From: Gymnopilus junonius
Taxonomy: Eukaryota; Basidiomycota; Agaricomycetes; Agaricales; Galerinaceae
NCBI GenBank assembly: GCA_015501075.1
Contig: JADNYJ010000062.1
Location: forward strand, 144,881 to 208,880
DNA length: 64,000 nucleotides
Reading direction: 5' to 3'
Positions within the stretch are counted from its first letter, which is position 1. Each line of letters opens with the position of its first letter. Under the pieces are notes generated by a model. The model was not told the origin of the DNA and searched no databases. It was given only the letters and a program-made list of their open reading frames with translations. Positions 50,004 through 62,160 of the stretch are shown in pieces. The position numbers and the translations under genes were made by a program.

Positions 50004-50403
50004 GTCCGATGGGCTGGAAGGTTTATAGTAGTGGACGGGTAGAGAAACGAGATATTGCGGCGGAGGGTATGTTGCGGGATAGGTTAGGGTATTGACACAA
50101 AATTGGTATCAATGTTCAGGACGTCCTGGCCAGTCTTTTTTGCGAAATCGAAGGAATAGACAACAGGTGGTCAACGAAGTGAAGAGAGAAGAGCAGAGAC
50201 AAGATATAAAAGACGATATATAGGAGCAAAACCAATAATTTGCAACAAGTCCAACACCAACCTCTGTCTCAGGCGGAACTCGCGGCTCAAAAACATACCG
50301 CGGGCTTTCAATATTTTCCATGACATAACCCGACTCACTCAAATTCACTTTCTCTGAAACTATCTATCACATTCTTGTATCAAACTCCACCCTCCTGTAA
50401 TTA

Positions 50404-52104
50404 CTAGACATCCCCAAAATCCATGGGTTCCCAGTCCTCCTCTCCTACGTCAGTTACATCGAACAGTTTGCTGAAGCACCCTTGCCCCGGTTGCGAAAAA
50501 TGTGTGTAGGGCTGGTCCGGATTGAGTTTGACCCCACATCGATAGCAAAAATGCTGCGAGCACTTCCAGCAGGTCATCTGTGAAATGGAAACATCAGCAT
50601 CTCTTAGGCAGGCATTTTCATTTTCAACACAAACATGATTGCACCCCATATTCTTTTCGACATGGCACTGACATCCCGGACACAGCATCGTCGATGACTT
50701 TAGCCAGTTCAGATTGGCCTTCTCTTCTTGATATGTTGCTACTAATCGGCGGATGTTGGCTCTTCCAAACCGGCGCTCCAGTTTGGCTCGCTCACCGGAG
50801 CCTTCTTCTACATTGAGGTACTCCAGCGCTAGCTCCTCATATTGAGCAATGGGACATTTATCGAGTGGTCCGTGCCTTTAAATGTACATTTCAACGAGGA
50901 AGCTCGGATATGACAAGGTTTCTTTTCCTCACCAGGTTCTCCTGCAGAATGCGCAGAAAGAAAAACCGCATCGCGGGCACTGTCGGAGCCTACTCCAGCC
51001 GGTTTCCGCGTCGGCCTCGCTAGGTTTCGGGACTGGCGCCTGGCACACCGCCACCGGGCAGTGGACGACTGTCGGGTCTGCCGTAGGGTCAACAAAAAAC
51101 AGCATGTAATGACGAATAGGAAGAAATACCTCTTTCGAGATTTCTTTTCTCCCTCAGCCACCTCCAGCGTTGCAGCTCTGCTTCTGTTACTACCCTTGCT
51201 ACCTCTTCTTCACCAACTTCATTGCCTTTCTTCACGCATTCTGGATCTGGACAGCTCACGCGACTCACATCACCCTCCGCGATACACATTTTCCAGAAAT
51301 CTTCCAAGCAAGACCGGCAGAAGATATGGTTGCATAATAGTTGCAAGCATTTAGAACCTTTCAGCGAAGTGAGGCAAACAGAACAGGGATAGGAATTTTG
51401 TGCAAATTGATTGGACTGTGAAGCTATGTCGTACTCCATCAACAATGGCGCAATGATTCGTGGAGCAGGATGTGGAAGCCTTAATATTATTATTAATATA
51501 TTATGTCCAATGAAGATGGTGTCACCGAAAAATATGTGAACTTTGCTCACAATATAACGTCGCTGTTGACTGTGGACAACAAGTCCATCTTCCGTAGAAA
51601 CTCTCCGGTCCTGATGTATTCTATCCAATTAAATAAAAGGGGTTCACCTGCTTGCCACATATTGACCAGAATCCCCTGCAACCGTTCAATTTCTGGCACC
51701 CATAGATGGGTCGCTCTGAGAGAAGTAATTTCCGGCGGGTCATAAAGAGGATATAAGGAAGGTAAGACTATGTGGAGCAGGAGAGGGGGGAGTGCCGACA
51801 ACGAAAGGGTCTGGAGTGTTGGTTTCTCCTCCGATAATCGCAACGTCGATGGCTGCCTTGATTCTGCAATTGCTACTGGCTTCAAGATACCAAATTCCAC
51901 AGGGATCTCAAATTTGATGATCCTGTCGACACTCCGGCTTGAAAGAAATTCAGGATAGATAGACTAGGATGTTAGGCGTATGTTTAACGACCATGAACTA
52001 ATCTAAATTTCCACGTAAATGCTTACCTCCAATACCTCCAGCTCTTCCTTCTGCATTGAGTCGCAGGTTTCGGCGACGTCAGGAGAGAGATTTATCGATG
52101 TCAT
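50404..52104 (-). CDS. ITT1: RBR-type E3 ubiquitin ligase with RWD domain (RNF14/Itt1-like)
   Basis: Starts MTSINLSPDVAETCDSMQKE at 52104. The N-terminal RWD domain includes QKEELEVLESIYPEFLSSRS and PSLYPLYDPPEITSL. RING1 is CSVCLTSLKGSKCLQLLCNH, FCRSCLEDFWKMC, CPDPEC. The IBR part holds HCPVAVCQAP and RLRQCPRCGFSFCAFCRRTW. RING2 reads CPGCQCHVEKNMGCNHMTCW with HFCYRCGVKL, and it contains the catalytic-type Cys of RBR ligases. It ends EEDWEPMDFGDV. The RWD-RING1-IBR-RING2 order defines RNF14; yeast Itt1 is tied to translation termination and human RNF14 to clearing stalled translation factors. An intron splits RING2 near 50580-50640. Confidence 0.93.
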
Positions 52105-53043
52105 GGGGATAGACAGCACCAGCAAGCCGAGATGGGAATGATTAAGCCAGGCTCGTGAATTTTATGAGAGTACAAGAATTCGACAGCAAAGAGCAGAATA
52201 TAAAACTGAAAACGAGACACCGGAATTAGTAAAGTCGCAATGGGCATTTTGTTCAAGAATGAACCAGGAATTGGTAAGGTGAAGTCAGAATCATAATCAC
52301 TGAGAGTGTACGCAAGTTTCTGATTGCCGAAGCTCGGAAATAAGGTTAGGGTCAGTACTGGGACATTGGAACAGAAAGTTGGAACGACCCATGCACTTGA
52401 TAATTTGAAATGCAAAGCAGGGATGGCCAAAAGGCTCTCAAGGATAGCAAAAGAAAAGAAAATCCCGCGGGGAAGAATTTGTTGAGAAATGGAGTAAAAA
52501 TAATTTGAAAGTCGACGAATGATATGCCACCATCTTAAACAGAAGTGAACTGACACGGCTTACTCGACCTGATACATTGAATTTGGATTCTTTCGTGCAC
52601 ACATCTGTCTCAACGAACTTGATGAACATAGTATATGCAAAAAGGATATTTGAATTGAGGGATTAAGGCCTAGAAATCTGAGACCTGCAACAGAAGGCCT
52701 TATACACGAAGAGTGTGTTGTCCATTCTGGCGTGTAAGTAGTGACATCACGGTTCATAAATTAAAGCGCGTACTTGGACACCCCAAATGCCTATGAACTC
52801 ATTCTGTTAGCATAAGTCAAAGTAGTTGCTTATCGCACGAGTCAAGCCACAGAGTAGGACGAGGAAGCGATGAGGAAGAGAACAAGAAGAGTGCGAAGTT
52901 GCGAAGTACCTAAATTTAGGGTTACATCCGAGAAAAGTTATTTTACCGCTCTCGATTGCTGGTCACTACACCCAGTAAGTACAGTTGCACTGTACAAAGG
53001 CTGGCTTTCTCTCCATTCAGTCAACCAAAATAGCCTATGGAAT
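52105..53043. other. Divergent RBR ligase/URB2 region, 939 bp
   Basis: Long for a divergent promoter in this window. The minus-strand frame 52101-52556 is open for 151 hydrophobic residues but has no ATG near its start and runs into the ligase start codon, so I do not call it a gene. An in-frame ATG for URB2 at 52870 exists but adds a leader without family likeness. Confidence 0.4.
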
Positions 53044-56000
53044 ATGTCTACACTTTCCTCTGCGGATGCATCCTACTCCTCCCATGATTTTGTCCGTACT
53101 CTCCGATCAGCGGCAGATCCCCCAGTCATTGGTGGCCCCTCGAAAATCGAAATTGCTCAGGAGGCATGGGGAAACCCATTTTTTTACGTTCCCAGCAAGT
53201 CTGAAGTTATTGCTGATTGGATCCTTACAAAGTTACTCAAGGATAAGGTCAAGGCAATGTGTGTGACTCAACCTTTATTCACTGCGTATCTCACCTTCGT
53301 ATATTAGTTCTCTGAACCCCATATTCGATGTAAAGTACTGGAGACTACTTTCAAATGTGTTTGGGCTCCAAGAACCCTCTTCAAGAAGTGCAGTTTCGCG
53401 GCCGGAAAAGGCCTGGCTAGTACCGTTACTTCACCGTGTTCCGCTTGGTCCCATCGTATTGACATTCTTGGGTTCATTCCACGAGTTAGATGAGATGAAG
53501 AAGGAGGACTTAGCAGATGCTGTCAGCACATGTCTTACTATTCTCTGGCCAACTGGCGTCCAAAGAATTGCTACAGAAACTTTGCAGGAATGTTTTGGTG
53601 CCCTCTTGTTGACCCATTCACTCGGGACGCCTAGCACAGGTATTTCAAGAATAGGCCATACAATTTGTAATTCATATACAATTTCCTTGACTAATTCATC
53701 GAACAAGAAAAAGGTATAGTCTATAGTCTCTGGTGCTCTTCAATGATTGACAACCCTTGTTTTCACAGCTCTATCAAAACTTTGTCCAGCTCTATTTAAG
53801 AGCATGGATTCACTGCATAGAAAACGTCCTCGATATGTCATTCAGAAAGATCATGCTTGAGGCCGGTATCGAAACGCTTCTAAATCTCGATATTCTTCGG
53901 CAGAACCTCGACCTAAAGGGCGAAAGCACTTTGTTAGAAATGTTGCACATTCTAATAACTGAAGACAGAGACATTGTCTTGAAAATACTTCCTATAATTT
54001 TCACCTTCTACATTGATGTGCTAAAGAAGAACCGTAGAGCTCTTTTCGGCCAGGGTTCGCAACATCACCTAGGAAGTAGTGTGGTCGAATTGCATAACAC
54101 TGCTCTACGCTTCTTCGTAAGCATCTCCTCCTTGATAGACGACTCGCATCAAGATCGTCAGACATGGGAAACCAGACTTGCGCTCCTCCAGACAATAGAC
54201 CGCGAGAACATCTTCAGTCGCCAGCACGTAGAGGCTCAAGTGACTGTTGACCAAATCATCGAACTTGCCCTTACCTGCATTGAAGAGGGCTGGAAAGGTG
54301 AGACTTATAAATACACTGTGATTTCGTTCTCTTACAGTACCAGCAGAAGACGACTCGGATTGCTCTGGCGTTGCCGTATCATGTATCTCAATAATCGCTC
54401 GTATTGACCATGAACTTATCTTGCCATTTATTCCTCGTCTATTAACTCTTTTGCTTCATGTAAGCCACCTCTCCGTCTGTGCTCTGTGTACTTATCGCAG
54501 GCCGTAGGTTTCAATACCGACCAAGGCCCACTTCGAATTTCTCGACATCCTTCTCAACTATCACATCAAGACACGTAGCATGGGCACATTCGTGCAAAAC
54601 CTCTTTTCAGCAATTTCTGATACGAGCATCGTTCATCCAGGCTCTCTCAAAGCATACCAGTTGTCCTTTTCGAGTCCTGTCATGCACAACGTATTCCTGG
54701 AACGGCTTTCGAATGCTCTTCAGAAATTCCTGACCGACAGCCAGAGTCAAGTAATACTCGGCCTTCTGTTTACCACTACTAAGAAAACTTGGGACTCACT
54801 TTACGATGGCACACGTCAGGTCGAAAACGAACCTCCAGAAAGCCCACAAAAGAAGCGCAAGGTCGATAAGATGGAGGTTCGCAATGCGGAGGAATCGGCT
54901 GTCACCTACTCCCTTATCTCTCGTCTTGCCTCTGTCGTTATATCTTCATTGCCCATACAGTCCCTTTCTGCGGACACCTTGAATTTCGTCAAGGATTCAG
55001 TTTTGGACTTCAGAAGGCAATTTCTCGATCAATCAGTCTTGAAATCCATCAAGGCTATAAGAAAGCATGCTGGTATAGCGCTTTGGCCCACAGAAGTCAC
55101 CCTCGCTGCTACCTTACGACTGCTTTATGCTTTGAACGTTTCGAGAACTTTACCCCTGCCTCCCCATTATGACGAAAGGGCCACTAAAAATTTGATAAAC
55201 CTAGTAACTAATGATCACCTTCTGCCTGAACTGACCCTTGAACTAGTGTGTTTCTTCTTCGAGTTTTGATGATTTTTTGCTGATTTTTTCCCAGTTTCGC
55301 ATCCTCTTTTATCATTTATCTTCCAGAAATCCGGTCGACAAAGATGAAGTCATTGGGCCCTTCTTTCATTATCTTGAAAAGAACTTCACTAGCATCGATG
55401 TTCGTTGGTCTGGATATGATCATCATTTAACCAAAGGAGAGCCAGGGCGGGCTGAATCAGCCCTTGCCCTTTTGCATATCGTTATTGAAAGATGGCTGCC
55501 CGAAATCGAGTACGTGTTCGTTGCTCAATCCAAGAACAAGTTATTCACATAAATGTCAGTCGGTTAGCATCAACGGACCAACTCAGAAAGTTGCTCCAAG
55601 TTGTGATTTCTATCAATATGCCATCTAGAAATCGATCAAGAGAACAAATGGACCCTAGACACTTGCTTGTGGAACTTCTTCATTCAGCTCAGTTCTGGGA
55701 ATTTCGGAATGTCCGCAGTGAGTCTCTGCGATTTTCGGTGACGTCTTGATTAATGCAGTTCATCTTTAGTTGTTTTTCTCGCTCTAATCGACGAAATGAC
55801 CGCTCCGCTGGCCTCTACCGATTTCAAGCTTCTGGACTGCACTTCAACCATCAGGAAGCAAACTCACATATATCGACATCTATTGCTCTTCCCAATGGAA
55901 TACTTCTCTTGGCAGAATCTAAACGATCTTTCCAAGCGTTGTATATCAGCTGACATGGCCCTCAAGCCTTCGCTACCATCAGAGGACTCTTCAATTGCTG

Positions 56001-58111
56001 AAAACTTGACCATTCTTCGTATTTTTCTGAAAAGGGTCTTTACGTACTGCAACTCTATATCGCAAGACCTGGTGTGTCCTCAAATTTTACGACATTTTAT
56101 AATTATGAAAAGTTGACGTCTTCCTAAGGCCGTCGAGTCGTCCGAGTTCTTTATTCACCTACTACTCATGCCTTTCCATGTTGTTGACAATCAAGCGGAA
56201 TTGGTCAAAGTAACCCTAGAGCTCACGGAAATATACCTTGCGTGAGCCTCAATTTTCCTTCGGTCATATTGTTTGATTTATTGTGACCTAAGGAAACTAC
56301 TGAAGGCATCTAAAAAGAACGGACCCAAGGCAGTGTTAGATGTCTTGGCATCATTCAAGCCCGACGTTTTCTGTAAGCCTCTGGAAATCTCAGCCCAAGT
56401 TGTTATCTTGTTAGCGGAACTCCTTGAACGCGATTTTCCATTGCATAGGCCAGTTCAATTTGCCTTTGCACATCCGTTCTTTCTCTTAGTCCAGATACAG
56501 CCTTCCAGAGGAAGTTATTGCCGCAATCCGACAGCTTCACCAGGATATCCTATCATCATTGGCTCCTCGATTCGAATCCACCAGTGAAATGCACTCGTTC
56601 ACGAAAGACAAGGTAGAAAACTACTGCAGTATGATATCTGGGTGGCATACTCTGCTTGGCTTGCAGAAATGGCTTGCCCAAAGTGAAAGTTCAGGTTTGC
56701 TTGACATTTCTTTGTTCCGAACTGTATTTAATCTGAACCGTGTAGTCCAAACTGTAAAGATGATTACACGGAATTTGACCTCGGATGTGGTGCCGTGGCT
56801 CAAGAACGCCAGTTCTTTACCAAGTCATGAATGCGCAAAGCTTTGCGTCGATGTATTTGCTATCCTTCTCCAAGAACTCGAGATGCTACCCGCGGTTGAA
56901 CACCCCCAGCAACTGTACATCCTAATTTCTGTATATATATTATTTTCCGAATCCTTGAGCGCTGCCGGTACGATGACAACATATAAATTCCTTTGTTTCT
57001 GACTCTTGTTGACACTGTCTTTAGGTCGCAAGATTATGGACGCCCACCTTGCCAGGGCATGCAGGAAGCTGGCCGTACCAGATTATGTCCACGCATTGTC
57101 ATTCATTTCTGACTCTCTGTCAAACACTGAGCACCTGACATGTGGCCGTCTGCAACATTTGGTTGATCTAGCTACCCTGGTTCTTCGTGAACATCCGACC
57201 CGTAATAAAACTTCCGTTCGTCATGAGGCCTTCCATTATATAACTCATATTTCTATTCCAGATTCTCTTGTTCATGTGCAAAAATTTACCACCAGCTGTT
57301 TGAGCGTATTTGACAGTCGTCCTATATTTGTTCAAGGGCCTCGCGATTTGAGGTTAAAGGTGTTAGATATGGTCTCCATGCATTGTTCAGATCAAGTATG
57401 TCCCCTGAAATTTGCTGAATGAACAGACTACTAACATGATAACCCGTGCAGCAAGCTGCTTTACGTTTAGCTGATGCTGCAGCAATTTGGTTACTGCTGT
57501 CGAAATATCTTGCACCTTCTAGGATGCATGATGATGAAACAGATTTTGCCACTTTCCACAAGGTAATATCCATTGTTGGCTCACTAATTCGCCTTCGACG
57601 AGATCTTGTTTGCCAAGCGCTTCCTCATGCAGGCGGGATTTTGCGACAGCTCATGTTCTCCCTTCGTGCCTGTCGCCCCAACTTAGGACGGAAACAAACG
57701 AGTCTTGTCATGGACAGCCTTCCTCGATGGATTAATGCCAAGCACCCTCTAGGGGCGGAGGAAGCAAAGGCCTTGGGACGTCTCTTCGAAAGTCTCGCCA
57801 TGAAGACAGTAGTGAGGTCCTTAGGATCGTCCACCGCAGAGCCTCAGAAAGCAGAATCTTTGGCAAAACCTTTCTCAAAGCATGCTGCATATGTATTACA
57901 GGCTTATGTCGAGAGCATGAATGATCCTCTTTGCATATTGTCTCTGGAAACGAGGAAGGAACTCGAGGCGGGCCTGTTCGCTCTTTGTAGTATAATAAGC
58001 GAGCACAGTCGAGATTCCTTGATGATATCGGCCCTCGATGCCGGAGGGAAAGCGGTACTGAAAGCCTTGTGGAAGAATTACGAGAAACAAAGATATGTAG
58101 GAAAAGGTTAG
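53044..58111 (+). CDS. URB2: Urb2/Npa2-type nucleolar ribosome-biogenesis protein
   Basis: A large helical-repeat protein of roughly 1,400 residues in many exons. It starts MSTLSSADASYSSHDFVRTL and includes EIAQEAWGNPFFYVPSKSE, VLLHRVPLGPIVLTFL-type helices, LAWIHCIENVLDMSFRK-like segments, and ESPQKKRKVDKMEVRN (basic, possible nuclear signal, about 54838-54885). The C-terminal domain is the recognisable part: FSKHAAYVLQAYVESMNDPL, LETRKELEAGLFALCSIISE, SRDSLMISALDAGGKAVLKA, LWKNYEKQRYVGKG, as in Urb2/Npa2. Urb2 binds Urb1 and early pre-60S particles and is needed for 27S pre-rRNA processing. N-terminal exon borders are approximate. The second nucleolar gene in the window besides UTP4. Confidence 0.82.
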
Positions 58112-58260
58112 GATTGTTAACTGGCTGCTTTTTGCGTGTCTAGTAGTTTGACTTTATTGCAATGATGTGGCGCCTACTTCTTTTCGGCGTTTGATTCTCT
58201 AATACTCATCTTGACGTCATTGCGACGCCTTCCGCACAACCTGACTTACAAGCAAACAAC

Positions 58261-59520
58261 ATGCTCGGCCTCAGATATCTTCCAATTAGCTCTCTGAAGA
58301 GGCTACCTATCCCCCGTTTAGTATCACATAGGACTCTGACTACAGACCATTTCTGCAGGAGAAAATATGCCACTGTTTCACCATCGATTGTCGGACAGCC
58401 TCCCCACCCACCCGAATCAACACGAGAGGAATTCTCTGAAGCTGTGTCGCGTCTGCTGGACTGTCGTATCGTTCAGACCGCCTCCTTAGGGCATCAAACG
58501 TCTCTTCCAGAAATAATCAGACAGTACATCGAGACTTCCGGTGCTATTGTCGATGTTTCATTACCATATGAGGATCGACCATCAGAAGCTCGGCGGGCCA
58601 ACGTCTCCAACCCAACTGAGAGTTGCAAGAACGTGTTCACTGTTGCTCATTGCACACAAGTTGGATCAGAGCACAAAATAACGCTATCATCAGGATTCGC
58701 TCTCAATGTACAAAGTCAGAAACCCGAAGGCGAAACATTGATAATAACTTGCGCCCATACTCTGGAAGAGGCAAGTCTGTCGCTTCGGCTAATTTTCCAT
58801 AATTTCATAGTGGAAAATTTGATAGATACGACAGTCGCCTCTACTTTTGTCTGGAATGAATGTTTCCGAATCCTCGGAGAAGCATTCTGGAACATTCGTT
58901 GTCACTGGTTCCGGGCAATCTGTCCAGGTGTATCCAGTCTCGACCGTAGTCTCTGCACTTCCTCGATCAGATTTAATTCTACTATCGTGCAAATTGCCTG
59001 CTGGTTCAGTGAACACCCTTCCTGTTTCTCCTTATCCATCTCAGAAAGATACCCCCATCCTTGCTCATTTCGTTTCTACCCATCGTCCTGATGATCCCGG
59101 ATGGACTCGTTGGATAGGAGATACATGGGGCAAATGGCATCGAGGCACAGTCCTAGGCTACCGGGACTTCGCGGGACGCGAAACAGAGGTCAGGCCACTC
59201 GGTATTCGAAACCCCATATACTGATATTACAGGATCGTTATTAGCCGGGGACTTATGATGCTTTGTCGCATTTATTTTTCACTCCCCTTCCAACGGCGGG
59301 ATCGAGTGGAGGACCGATTATCGAAGAAGAAAGTGGGGCTGTCATTGGGGTAATGCTGGGCACAAGAATGGAAAATCATGTCGAAGGTGTAAGAGGTTGG
59401 GGAGTGCCTGCAGAAACAATATTCGAGGTGAATTATCTCTCGGGCCTCACGGCTCGCCACAAGTTTCTGACCTGTCGGCTTTAGATGTTTACTCTACCTG
59501 GCTTGGAAGGTAAAAAGTGA
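58261..59520 (+). CDS. Trypsin-like serine protease with mitochondrial-type leader, 360 aa
   Basis: Four exons (58261-58770, 58835-59188, 59245-59427, 59485-59520) give 360 residues in phase. The first intron has a GC donor (GAG|GCAAGT). The leader MLGLRYLPISSLKRLPIPRL and the following Arg-rich stretch fit mitochondrial import. The chymotrypsin-fold triad is visible: His in LIITCAHTLEE, Asp in PRSDLILLSCKLP, Ser in the GSSGGPIIEEESG loop. After the protease domain, GWGVPAETIFE is followed directly by a short end, MFTLPGLEGKK; there is no PDZ domain. It recalls HtrA-like proteases and the fungal trypsin-2-like family, with unknown substrate. Good gene model, loose functional assignment. Confidence 0.85.
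58771..58834 (+). other. GC-AG intron in the serine protease gene
   Basis: 64-nt intron with donor GAG|GCAAGTCTG and acceptor ACGACAG|TCG. A GT donor giving an open, in-phase join between TLEE and LLLSGMNVSES was not found; using the later TTTCATAG acceptor would bring in a stop. AG|GCAAGT is the usual context of the rare GC donors. Confidence 0.7.
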
Positions 59521-59713
59521 GAGAGGTGTCTGTAGCTTTCGTATATTTTGTGTACGACTTTCAATTATCTTTTTTCGCTCTGGAGATGTCGGCATGGTGA
59601 GCGTTCGGCCAAAATGCCTCGCGGTGGCTGGGGTCCTGCGGGATAGTCTCAGCCAATGGCAGAATTGCGTGACGCTCAAAAGCCTCATCACATCACAACA
59701 AACGGCGTCACTC

Positions 59714-59850
59714 TATAAAAGCCTAATTTTCGAAATCAGGCCCCCTTCCTCGTTTTTCCTTCCTCCGTCCCAACTTCCCCTTTATATCTCCCACCATTTG
59801 TTACCCCTCCCATCCTTTTCACCGTCATCCATTATTTTTCCCGTATTGTT
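59714..59850 (+). promoter_or_regulatory. TATA box and CT-rich block
   Basis: CTCTATAAAAGC at 59711-59722, then a C/T-dominated tract (CCCCCTTCCTCGTTTTTCCT and similar) to about 59850. This combination marks strong fungal promoters, with transcription starting in or just after the CT block. No open frame of note lies downstream on the plus strand. Confidence 0.45.
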
Positions 59851-60332
59851 GCTTCCTCATCTTATTGGTGACCTTGTTTTAAATCATATATCTGATTCGC
59901 GGAGCGATGTTTGATTAGGGCTTTTGTGGTACATATACACTGGATGCGCATATTTTCTCTCTTCGACCAATCCTTGCGCCAGCTCTCACTTCAAGCATAT
60001 GTTTTATCTCCCCCCGGCGATCTACCTCTTCTGGCAAGTCACTTCCTATTGAAGTCGTGATTACTCAAACTCATAGTGTCTCCATCACCAGCCTATCCTT
60101 TCGCTGTCTACAATGTCCGCGCTAACTCACCCGGGCATTGCACATCCCTGGTCGTCGTCTTCCTGACCATATACCATCCGCCAGCATGCATGCCTCACTG
60201 CTGTTCATCATTCTTCCGCTCAATGCCGTTCATCTTTCGGCCGGTCGTCTCCTTACCGCCTCTCCCCTTCTTTTGCCACGTCGTCTTCCATCGACGGCCT
60301 TTGCTTTCCCACGACGTGGTCACAAGGTGGAC

Positions 60333-60365
60333 GAGTTCCCGAGTCAACGTTTGACTCGGGAACTC
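60333..60365. repeat. Perfect 15-bp-arm palindrome with 3-nt loop
   Basis: GAGTTCCCGAGTCAA, loop CGT, then TTGACTCGGGAACTC, with no mismatch. A third, imperfect copy of the right arm (TTGACTCGGGGATTC) follows at 60372-60386. In RNA it would fold to a very stable hairpin. Confidence 0.9.
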
Positions 60366-61429
60366 AGGGTCTTGACTCGGGGATTCAAATCGCGGAAATA
60401 ATCGTCATGCGAACAGTTTTTCTAGGTTTCTCCATGTCAATGTGTTTGACCATGTGAATTGGCAAGGATGGGTCGATTATGAGCCCTGTTTTTGCAGGTT
60501 AGTTTTCCGGGTGGCAGCTACTTTAAGACTTGATTTATCTGCTTCCCTGGCACTTTCATTCTTCCTGACGGATTTCGAACTGCTTAGCATCTGATCCTTA
60601 TGCATTATCACGCCTCTGGAACTAAATCAGTCTTTTTCTTCCATGGATCTGAAGGACCGGGATATTCACTTTAGTTAAGTGTTTCTCAACACTTGATATT
60701 ATTGGTCCCTGGTCCCCAGTGTCGTTATCGCCCACGCTAGGGCATTCGATTTATCTTTGGCTGGGCATTTTCGATCTTGTGTCTCTTAGTCATTTAAATA
60801 ATATATCGACACCGAATCATCTGTTTCTCATTGTGGTTTTTGAACCTTTTTGTGTTACTATAATTCAGCGGGAGTTTGAAAGGGACTAAGAAAGTTCACT
60901 AGAAAATCAACCTGTTGCTCTCTAAGCAGAAAATTTCGCAATCATGTACAACTTTTGTATATACACAAGGTTGACCAAGAATTTGGGACATAAGGTTAGT
61001 GTGGAAGACACAGGAGCATTTCCGGCTGGTTGCCTGTGTTGGTGATGGATACTGATTCTGACTCTGAGTTCGAAAATAATATCATGTAAGTGAAGAACGT
61101 GACCGGTCATTCCAGAAGCCGGCGCTCCGAGTCCTTGCGAAGCCATCACCTCGGAACGCCGCCAATGCATCAGAAGAAATACAACCCATGCTTTCGGCAC
61201 TTGCAACACTTTCACAAGTGCTGAAAAGGGCGAAAGTGTGAAACCACTGGACACTTTCAAAAGAAGATCTCGATTGCTTGTGAAAGGGGTTTGGTGGTTT
61301 TGCAAGGCTAAAAGTGACGTAAAAGGGTTAAAGACAGCTTTTCAAAAGACGGTGGTACACTTCTTGTAAGTGACATCAGGATCGAGAAAAATGAATGCCA
61401 TTTGGCGGGATCTACTACACAGGGACGAT

Positions 61430-62160
61430 TTATCCTTTGTTAGTACTCCCAGTAGCGTCCGCGGCATCGTCCTCGATCTCGAAATCTGATTCCTCTTCTG
61501 GCTTGACAATAGCAGCTTCCGAAGTGGTGTTATCCCCTGACGACAACCTCGCCCTCTTCTTTCCCTTCGCATTGGCAAACTGATGAGCTTCAGCTAAAAT
61601 ATCCTCCCACTGCTGCCGGGACAGCTTTTGCATGACGCGCTCAATCTCCCTTGTCAGCTTCTTCCCTTGGACGGTGTATTTTGGAAGCGTAGCAGGAAAA
61701 TCCGATGGATTATGCTTGTCGCTGTCACCCCAGTTGTCGCCCGAGAAATCAGAGAATGGGCGACCAGGTGTGATGTAGGTGCCTGAGCTCCAGCGGGCGA
61801 TTACACAATAAGCCTAGAAAAACATGTCATCAGTGTCAACCCTCGCCAAAAGCTTAGCAACCACACTCACAGATTGAATGGCTGTGATTAGTGCTCCGGA
61901 CAGCAGTTGGGCTGATTTCAGATGAGCAGGAATAGGAAGAAGGCAGCCGAGGTGATATCCAAGCATGCAAGCAATGATACTATGACAAAATATGTTCTAA
62001 AAAGATGTCATCAGCTTAGTAAATAGAAGAACGAGCACCACAGACCAGTTTAAGTGGCTTCTCATTGCCCTCATTGCCCTCAGCACCAGGATCCAGATAC
62101 TCCTTGTAGTAGAAAGGACGAGACTTGAAATCGCCATTGAGAGCCCAGTGGCACCACGTG
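61430..62160 (-). pseudogene. DUF6532-domain gene, 5' part cut off by an LTR insertion
   Basis: Minus-strand exons read WCHWALNGDFKSRPFYYKEY from the LTR border at 62160, then an intron (about 62048 to 61998), NIFCHSIIACMLGYHLGCLL, PIPAHLKSAQLLSGALITAI, a second intron (about 61870 to 61813), AYCVIARWSSGTYITPGRPF, and a tail LSRQQWEDILAEAHQFANAK ending SGSTNKG-like at 61430. The pattern of HSII, GYHLG and a small-residue helix before a splice is that of DUF6532, a domain of unknown function expanded in Agaricomycetes. The LTR sits inside the exon directly before WCHW, so the N-terminal half is missing here and would lie beyond the element if the insertion is simple. Confidence 0.7.

Larger units (their letters stand above)
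59521..61429. other. 1.9-kb region without protein-coding gene
   Basis: Contains a promoter-like block (TATAAA at 59714-59719 followed by about 100 bp of pyrimidine-rich sequence to about 59850), a perfect hairpin (60333-60365), and a segment with short inverted repeats (61197-61239). Frames up to about 127 codons exist on both strands but none has a convincing start, splice pattern or domain. Confidence 0.45.

Noticed and set aside
52101..52556. 151-residue hydrophobic minus-strand frame
   Set aside because: No ATG at its beginning (GTG only), no domain, and it abuts the start codon of the RBR ligase; most likely leader or promoter sequence.
56560..56590. tRNA-like GATTCGAATCC sequence
   Set aside because: Lies within a well supported URB2 exon and lacks the other tRNA arms.
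60922..61305. 127-codon minus-strand frame downstream of DUF6532
   Set aside because: It lies past the DUF6532 stop, has no domain, and overlaps inverted repeats; more likely untranslated sequence.
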